Origin: Nitrospira bacterium HGW-Nitrospira-1 | GTDB taxonomy: Bacteria > Nitrospirota > Thermodesulfovibrionia > Thermodesulfovibrionales > UBA6898 | NCBI GenBank assembly: GCA_002839535.1 | Contig: PGYF01000026.1 | Span: 3,634-15,242 of the forward strand | Length of the DNA: 11,609 nt | Reading direction: 5' to 3' | Shown: one piece after another, positions 7,392 through 11,609 of the stretch | Layout: the number at the start of each line of letters is the position of its first letter | Position numbering within the stretch: the stretch's first letter is position 1 | Position numbers and translations under genes: made by a program | The notes under the pieces: generated by a model | Seen by the model: the letters and a program-made list of their open reading frames with translations, nothing else | Database searches by the model: none | Told to the model about the DNA's origin: nothing

Positions 7392-7619
7392 TTATTCGTC
7401 ATCGGCCATGTCATGCATTGCGCTGCACTTATAACATATTCTCTGGCCGTCCTTATTTATGCCGACAGGGTCTAATTTAACCAGAATGGCGCTGCATTCC
7501 GCGCATACGCCGACAATAGAATTGAGACAATAACTGCAAAGCATGTATTCGCTGCCGTTTTCAGGGTGTTTCCATGCAAAAAGATCTTCTGTGTCATTGC
7601 AGATATAACAAGATTTCAT
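7392..7619 (-). CDS. Small four-CxxC zinc-ribbon-like protein
   Basis: This 75-aa protein has four CxxC pairs (Cys4/7, 28/31, 39/42, 62/65), enough to bind two zinc ions in treble-clef or zinc-ribbon style. The tail is acidic (HDMADDE). No enzymatic domain, signal peptide or membrane segment is visible. The ATG at 7619 follows a strong AGGAAGGG ribosome site. It is the first gene of the leftward operon, about 33 nt from the predicted transcription start. Such small proteins often act as protein- or nucleic-acid-binding adaptors, but no function can be assigned. Confidence 0.75.
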   Translation of the reverse strand: MKSCYICNDTEDLFAWKHPENGSEYMLCSYCLNSIVGVCAECSAILVKLDPVGINKDGQRICYKCSAMHDMADDE

Positions 7620-7658
7620 ATGTCCCTTCCTGTAAAATAAATAAGTGCGAAGATGATT

Positions 7659-7664
7659 ATTATA
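7659..7664 (-). promoter_or_regulatory. Extended -10 promoter of the leftward operon
   Basis: On the minus strand TGTTATAAT gives a perfect extended -10 (TGn-TATAAT). It lies about 40 nt upstream of the zinc-protein ATG, giving a leader of about 33 nt. No good -35 is present at the right spacing, which extended -10 promoters tolerate. It is the best promoter candidate for the whole 7619-to-110 gene series. Confidence 0.6.
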
Positions 7665-7690
7665 ACATGCGCGGCAGGCGCAAGGGAAAC

Positions 7691-7715
7691 GGCGCTACGT
7701 AGTTAAAAAAGCGCC
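7691..7715. promoter_or_regulatory. Inverted repeat in the divergent intergenic region, possible operator
   Basis: GGCGCT (7691-7696) and AGCGCC (7710-7715) form an inverted repeat with a 13-nt centre that itself overlaps the palindrome CTACGTAG (7695-7702). It lies just upstream of the leftward -10 and of the fabG leader, where a shared regulator could bind. No known operator was recognised. Confidence 0.25.
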
Positions 7716-7726
7716 TCTGTCTGCCG

Positions 7727-7754
7727 TTGCCAAAGGTATTGCTGATTCTATATC
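7727..7754 (+). promoter_or_regulatory. Weak candidate promoter for the fab cluster
   Basis: TTGCCA (7727-7732) and TATATC (7749-7754) are spaced 16 nt apart. A second -10-like TACAAT sits at 7766-7771 without a matching -35. Some promoter must lie here because the gene upstream of fabG is divergent, but the exact site is uncertain. Confidence 0.3.
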
Positions 7755-7821
7755 AGGATTTGGGATACAATAAAGGACTGGAAAAGATAACAATACTCTG
7801 TTAAAATCAATGCCGACCTTC

Positions 7822-7827
7822 AGGAGG
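7822..7827 (+). promoter_or_regulatory. Ribosome binding site that fixes the fabG start
   Basis: A perfect AGGAGG lies 6 nt before the ATG at 7834. Earlier in-frame ATGs at 7810 (upstream of the site) and 7828 (immediately abutting it) are badly placed, so 7834 is preferred. Confidence 0.8.
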
Positions 7828-7833
7828 ATGAAT

Positions 7834-8574
7834 ATGGATTTGAAAGAACAGGTAGTTTTGGTAACAGGCGGAGCGCGGGGAATCGGCAAGTCTATCGCAG
7901 AGCATTTTGCAAAAAAGGGGGCGCAACTGGTAATTGCCGACATTTCCCCAAACAGCGCGGAGGAGACCGCTAAAGAAATATCCGCGTCCGGCGTCAGAAC
8001 ATTGGCTTTGCGTCTGGATGTTTCAAAATCAGAAGAGGTGACAGCTGCATTTGAAAAGATTATAAAAGAATTCGGACGGATTGACGTTGTAATAAACAAT
8101 GCGGGGATAACGAAAGACGGGCTTATTCTGCGGATGAAGGAGGAGGACTGGGACGCTGTTATAAATATTAACCTGAAAGGAGTATTTCTCTGTTCGAAAG
8201 AGGCTGTCAAATTCATGATAAAACAGCGCTACGGACGGATTATCAATATCGCCTCTGTTGTTGCTTTTATGGGAAACCCGGGGCAGGCAAATTATAGCGC
8301 TTCAAAGGCCGGTATCGTTGGGTTTACAAAAACGATTGCAAAAGAGTATGCAGGCAGAGGGATTACTGCCAATGCCGTTGCCCCTGGATTTATCGCGACT
8401 GCCATGACAGACGCCCTGCCTGACAATATCAAACAGGAAATGTTAAAATCCATACCTGTCGGAACATTTGGCTCTGTTTCGGATGTTAGTAACGCTGTTG
8501 TTTTTCTCGCCTCACCTGATAATGGATATATAACAGGCCAGGTGATACATGTCAATGGCGGGATGTATATGTAG
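7834..8574 (+). CDS. fabG: 3-oxoacyl-[acyl-carrier-protein] reductase
   Basis: FabG reduces 3-oxoacyl-ACP to (R)-3-hydroxyacyl-ACP with NADPH, the first reduction in type II fatty-acid elongation. The 246-aa product is a classical short-chain dehydrogenase. The cofactor loop TGGARGIG spans 11-18, NNAG is at 88-91, and the catalytic residues are Ser141, Tyr154 and Lys158 (YSASK), with Asn113 completing the tetrad. The start at 7834 is set by AGGAGG and gives the normal FabG length. Immediate linkage to acpP and fabF supports FabG over other SDR enzymes. It is the first gene of the rightward cluster; fabD and fabH are not upstream. Confidence 0.95.
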   Translation: MDLKEQVVLVTGGARGIGKSIAEHFAKKGAQLVIADISPNSAEETAKEISASGVRTLALRLDVSKSEEVTAAFEKIIKEFGRIDVVINNAGITKDGLILRMKEEDWDAVININLKGVFLCSKEAVKFMIKQRYGRIINIASVVAFMGNPGQANYSASKAGIVGFTKTIAKEYAGRGITANAVAPGFIATAMTDALPDNIKQEMLKSIPVGTFGSVSDVSNAVVFLASPDNGYITGQVIHVNGGMYM

Positions 8575-8644
8575 GAATGCTCATGGAGATTATGAGTAAA
8601 ACGCAGTTAATTGGAAAAACGAAATTAAATCCGGAGGTAAGTAA

Positions 8645-8875
8645 ATGATTGATGAAAAAGTAAAAGAGATTATAGCAAAACAGTTGGGAGTGAATGCAGC
8701 TGAGGTAACGCTGGAGGCGTCTTTTGTAGAGGACCTTGGAGCTGACTCGCTCGATACAGTAGAGCTTGTTATGGCTTTTGAGGAGACATTCAATATAGAA
8801 ATCCCTGATGAAGACGCAGAAAAAATAACAAGGGTAAAAGACGCGATAGAATACATAAAAAACAAACAGGCTTAA
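8645..8875 (+). CDS. acpP: Acyl carrier protein
   Basis: This is a 76-aa acidic four-helix carrier that holds growing acyl chains on a 4'-phosphopantetheine arm. The attachment site is Ser35 in GADSLD (32-37), followed by the conserved acidic helix II (VELVMAFEE). Length and composition are standard. A GGAGG site (8633-8637) sits 7 nt before the ATG, consistent with the high expression expected of ACP. It lies 70 nt after fabG, and its stop overlaps the fabF start (TAATG). Confidence 0.98.
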   Translation: MIDEKVKEIIAKQLGVNAAEVTLEASFVEDLGADSLDTVELVMAFEETFNIEIPDEDAEKITRVKDAIEYIKNKQA

Positions 8876-10119
8876 TGGAAAAGAGGAGAGTTGTTGTAAC
8901 GGGTTTGGGGCTTATAACCCCACTGGGCATCGGGACAGGGAAAAGCTGGGATGCCATGATCGCAGGTAAATCAGGCATACGAAAAATTACCCATTTCGAG
9001 GCCTCTGCTTTTGCTACCCAGGTGGCTGGAGAGGTGGAAGGTTTCAACCCGGAAGACTATATCGAACCAAAGGAAATCAAAAAAATGGACCGTTTTATCC
9101 ATTTCGGCGTTGCGGCTGCGACCATGGCATTGGATGACTCGGGATTAAAGATTGACGAAAGTAATGCCCAAAGGACAGGCGTTATTGTTGGATCGGGCAT
9201 GGGGGGCTTGCCTGCTATTGAGCATTACCACAAGATACTATTGGAGAAAGGGCCGAGGAGGATTACCCCGTTTTTTATCCCCATGCTGATTATCAATCTG
9301 GCAGCAGGCCAGATATCCATTAAACTCGGGGCAAAAGGCCCGAATTGTTCACCGGCGACTGCGTGCGCGACCAGCAGCCATGCGATAGGAGATGCCTTCA
9401 AGATTATCCAGCGGGGTGATGCTGATGCGATGATTGCAGGGGGAGCTGAATCGTGTATAACACCTATGGGCATAGGCGGCTTCAATGCGATGAAGGCGCT
9501 TTCAACCAGGAATGATGAACCTGAAAGGGCTTCGAGGCCGTTTGATAAAGACAGGGATGGGTTTGTAATGGGCGAGGGCGCGGGCATTCTGATCCTTGAG
9601 GAACTGGACAAGGCCATAAGGCGCAATGCCAGGGTTTATGCTGAAATTGTCGGCTACGGTCTTACCGGCGATGCATATCATATCACTTCACCTGCTCCAG
9701 GCGGAGAAGGCGCTGTAAGATGTATGAATATGGCCTTAAAAGATGCGGAGGCAAACCCGACCGACGTTGATTATATTAATGCTCACGGCACCTCGACAAA
9801 ACATGGAGATGAACTTGAGACCAATGCCATCAAAACAGTATTCGGCGATCATGCGTATAAGCTTGCGGTCAGTTCCACAAAATCCATGACAGGACACCTT
9901 CTGGGGGCAGCAGGCGGGGTGGAAGCAGTCATAAGTATATTGAGCATTGATAAGGGGATGGCGCCGCCAACCATCAATCTTGATAACCCTGACCCGGAAT
10001 GCGATCTTGATTATATCCCCCATAAAGCAAGAAGGCTTGATGCAAAAATGTCTTTATCCAATTCCTTCGGCTTTGGCGGGACGAACGCCTGTCTGCTTTT
10101 TAAAAAATTGGATAATTGA
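8875..10119 (+). CDS. fabF: 3-oxoacyl-[acyl-carrier-protein] synthase II (KAS II)
   Basis: FabF condenses malonyl-ACP with acyl-ACP to lengthen fatty acids, and in many bacteria it controls the temperature-dependent lengthening of unsaturated chains. The 414-aa thiolase-fold protein has the nucleophile Cys164 in TACATSS, His304 in NAHGTSTKHGD, and Lys336 and His341 in the KSMTGH motif. The C-terminal NSFGFGGTN (396-404) is intact. The Cys-His-His set separates it from FabH. It starts within the acpP stop codon (1-nt overlap) and has no separate strong ribosome site, so translation is probably coupled to acpP. Confidence 0.97.
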   Translation: MEKRRVVVTGLGLITPLGIGTGKSWDAMIAGKSGIRKITHFEASAFATQVAGEVEGFNPEDYIEPKEIKKMDRFIHFGVAAATMALDDSGLKIDESNAQRTGVIVGSGMGGLPAIEHYHKILLEKGPRRITPFFIPMLIINLAAGQISIKLGAKGPNCSPATACATSSHAIGDAFKIIQRGDADAMIAGGAESCITPMGIGGFNAMKALSTRNDEPERASRPFDKDRDGFVMGEGAGILILEELDKAIRRNARVYAEIVGYGLTGDAYHITSPAPGGEGAVRCMNMALKDAEANPTDVDYINAHGTSTKHGDELETNAIKTVFGDHAYKLAVSSTKSMTGHLLGAAGGVEAVISILSIDKGMAPPTINLDNPDPECDLDYIPHKARRLDAKMSLSNSFGFGGTNACLLFKKLDN

Positions 10120-10820
10120 CCGGACCAGGCGGAACACTGAATATCAGGAGCATAACAGAAAGCATCGGGTATGTCTTTAAAGACAAGAGCCTTCTTGCAG
10201 AGGCCCTGACCCATAAGTCATATTATCATGAAAACAGGGATACCGCTCCTTCACACAATGAAAGACTCGAATTTCTCGGAGACGCGGTACTCGGGCTTAT
10301 TGTCGTAGAAAATCTTTTTCTGCAGGAAAAACAGTACCCTGAATCCGTACTTGCAAAGGTCAAATCCTATCTTGTCAGTGAGGTAGTGCTTGCCGATATC
10401 GCAGCTTCAATGTCCCTGGGAAAATATCTTTCGCTCGGCAAAGGTGAAGAATCAACAGGGGGGAGGGACAAAAAATCAATACTTGCCGACGCTCTCGAAG
10501 CGCTTATCGGAGCTGTGTATCTCGATTCCGGTTACGAAAGGACCAAAAGCATTGTCCTGGGGTTTTTTAAGGAGAGGATCAACAGCGCAATTCAATCCGG
10601 AGAGTTCTTTGATTATAAAACAGAGCTTCAGGAAAAAATCCAGCTTCTCTACGGAACGCTGCCGGAATACAGGGTCATACGGCAACAGGGGGAAGAGCAC
10701 GAGAGGATATTTACCGTTGCGGTATATCTCAACAACAAAAAGCTGGGGACTGCTTCAGGACGCCGTAAAAAAGAGGCAGAGACCCTTGCCGCAAAAAAAG
10801 CCCTTGGAAAGATCAACTGA
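10116..10820 (+). CDS. rnc: Ribonuclease III
   Basis: RNase III cuts double-stranded RNA during rRNA and mRNA processing, as a homodimer with Mg2+. The 234-aa product has the signature NERLEFLGDAVL (48-59) with Glu52 and Asp56. The second acidic cluster, ADALEALIG (124-132), gives Asp125 and Glu128. A dsRNA-binding domain (about 166-233) ends in the basic KKEAETLAAKKAL helix. No ATG exists in frame before the catalytic motif, and an in-frame TAA lies directly before codon 1. Translation must therefore start at TTG 10116, which overlaps the fabF TGA, or at CTG 10137, which follows AGGCGG. The downstream position after fabF is a common arrangement. Confidence 0.95.
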   Translation: MTGPGGTLNIRSITESIGYVFKDKSLLAEALTHKSYYHENRDTAPSHNERLEFLGDAVLGLIVVENLFLQEKQYPESVLAKVKSYLVSEVVLADIAASMSLGKYLSLGKGEESTGGRDKKSILADALEALIGAVYLDSGYERTKSIVLGFFKERINSAIQSGEFFDYKTELQEKIQLLYGTLPEYRVIRQQGEEHERIFTVAVYLNNKKLGTASGRRKKEAETLAAKKALGKIN

Positions 10821-10825
10821 TACGC

Positions 10826-11323
10826 TTATCTGTAGTTTGAAAAATCAATATGAATACCCAGGTCTTTTTCGCGTAATAATTTCATGACTGTCTGCAGGTC
10901 GTCGATCTTCTTGGCCCTCAGCCTGACCTGATCTTTCTGTATCTCTGCCTGGATCTTCATCTTTGTTTCTTTAATGAGTTTGACCATTTCCCTTGCCTTT
11001 TCAACAGGGATGCCCTGCTGCAGTGTTATGATCTGTCTGACTGTGCCGCCGGACGCCTGCTCGATCCTGGAGTATTGAAGAGCCTTGAGCGATATGCCTC
11101 TCTTTACCAGCTTTGTCTGAAGGATATCCAGGACGGTTTTAAGCTTCAGATCATCATCGGAAATAACAGTCAGTTCATGTTTGTCTTTATTGAGTTCAAT
11201 GCTGCTTTTGCTGCCTTTAAAATCAAACCTCTGAGATATTTCCTTCATTGCCTGCTGAACCGCGTTTGAAACTTCCTGAAGGTCTATTTTACTGACAATA
11301 TCGCAAGAATGTTCATCGGCCAT
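10826..11323 (-). CDS. yajQ: YajQ family nucleotide-binding protein
   Basis: This 165-aa cytoplasmic protein matches the YajQ family, a two-domain ferredoxin-like fold. Some members bind nucleotides or RNA, and the Xanthomonas member binds cyclic-di-GMP. Family-typical segments include FDFKGSKSSIEL near residue 33, RGISLKAL, GGTVRQIITLQQGI, and the end IDFSNYR. The length is usual. The ATG at 11323 follows a strong GGGAGGG site. It is convergent with rnc, with 5 nt between stops and no clear terminator. The precise role in this organism is unknown; family membership does not prove c-di-GMP signalling. Confidence 0.93.
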   Translation of the reverse strand: MADEHSCDIVSKIDLQEVSNAVQQAMKEISQRFDFKGSKSSIELNKDKHELTVISDDDLKLKTVLDILQTKLVKRGISLKALQYSRIEQASGGTVRQIITLQQGIPVEKAREMVKLIKETKMKIQAEIQKDQVRLRAKKIDDLQTVMKLLREKDLGIHIDFSNYR

Positions 11324-11512
11324 CTGTTCCCTCCCTTAATCCTGGATTCGGCAGTCGGCAGACCTGGCTTTCGCTCCGGATGCCCTTTTTCTGCCGTTCT
11401 AAGCTCATTCCACTGATGCCTGCATAAGAAAAGGTTCTTTACAGACCAGGCACATTTCCATGGAAAATTATACATCTTTGAAGCCTGTTACTTCAAGGAG
11501 AGAAAAGTCCTC
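11324..11512. other. Intergenic region upstream of yajQ, no supported gene
   Basis: This roughly 190-bp stretch holds the yajQ leader and probable promoter. It contains a direct repeat (CGGCAG at 11349-11354 and 11356-11361) and a complementary CTGCCG at 11391-11396. An 18-codon minus-strand frame (11461 to 11405) encodes one CxxC pair but has no ribosome site; I do not call it a gene. Nothing else stands out. Confidence 0.6.
11467..11496 (-). promoter_or_regulatory. Candidate yajQ promoter
   Basis: On the minus strand TTGAAG (11496-11491) and TATAAT (11472-11467) are 18 nt apart. They would start transcription near 11460, leaving a leader of about 137 nt before yajQ. The -10 is perfect and the -35 matches 4 of 6 positions. 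Confidence 0.45.
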
Positions 11513-11609
11513 TGTTACGCCAATTTAGAAATGTCCGCTTTTTACCAATTTAGAAATGTCCGCTTTTCATTTTACCTAATCAGCCCCTTTTAATGAATTG
11601 CTTCCTAAT
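11513..11609. mobile_element. Probable end of an insertion element, cut by the window edge
   Basis: The sequence from about 11513 begins TGTTACG and carries two perfect 23-bp repeats, then runs off the window. Multiple short terminal repeats behind a TGT end are known in IS21-like elements, and similar AAATGTCC-containing ends occur in DDE (rve-type) insertion elements. No transposase is visible in the remaining 40 bases, so family assignment is inference. Confidence 0.35.
11520..11567 (+). repeat. Two perfect 23-bp direct repeats with 25-bp period
   Basis: Copies lie at 11520-11542 and 11545-11567, separated by 2 nt. Each starts CCAATTTAGAAATG and ends TCCGCTTTT. They are identical over all 23 positions. 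They lie outside any gene, in AT-rich DNA. Confidence 0.95.

Noticed and set aside
7695..8216. Minus-strand open frame of 173 codons
   Set aside because: It is antisense to fabG and crosses its start and leader; Ser/Phe-rich composition is typical of shadow frames.
9225..9626. Minus-strand frame of 133 codons
   Set aside because: It is antisense to the conserved fabF core and has no support of its own.
11284..11475. Minus-strand frame of 63 codons upstream of yajQ
   Set aside because: It overlaps the yajQ start in another frame, has no ribosome site and no family resemblance.
11520..11567. CRISPR array
   Set aside because: Only two copies with a 2-nt separation; there are no spacers and no cas genes.

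Overview
The window carries an ordinary bacterial core-gene neighbourhood with an unusual insert. It suggests a Gram-negative bacterium with LPS and moderate GC. An ADP-heptose synthesis gene, a site-2 protease (RseP) and the MEP isoprenoid pathway are all present. The gene styles would fit Nitrospirota or a deltaproteobacterial lineage, but that placement is only an impression and was not tested.

Left and centre (110-7619, minus strand): eight genes read leftward, probably as one long transcript from a promoter near 7660. Gaps are mostly a few bases, with one 4-nt overlap (dxr/rseP). The order of transcription is: a 75-aa protein with four CxxC pairs; a 62-aa protein that could be a ribbon-helix-helix regulator; a 549-aa thiamine-diphosphate (ThDP) enzyme resembling acetolactate synthase; a 644-aa glycosyltransferase-like protein; dxr (isoprenoid precursor synthesis); rseP (intramembrane protease); a YbgC-like thioesterase; and a stand-alone heptose-1-phosphate adenylyltransferase. 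The last four are envelope or isoprenoid housekeeping genes. The first four are not usual dxr partners and are the least explained part of the window.

Centre-right (7620-10820, plus strand): a divergent intergenic region of about 210 bp leads into fabG-acpP-fabF-rnc, a classic type II fatty-acid synthesis cluster ending in RNase III. The genes usually found upstream (plsX, fabH, fabD) are absent here. rnc must use a non-AUG start.

Right (10826-11609): yajQ faces rnc tail to tail with a 5-bp gap. Beyond yajQ lies about 290 bp with no convincing gene. It ends in two perfect 23-bp direct repeats that look like the end of an insertion element running off the window.

No CRISPR array, tRNA, rRNA or defence system was seen. 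The best lead for something undescribed is the four-gene insert (zinc protein, small basic protein, ThDP enzyme, glycosyltransferase) ahead of dxr.
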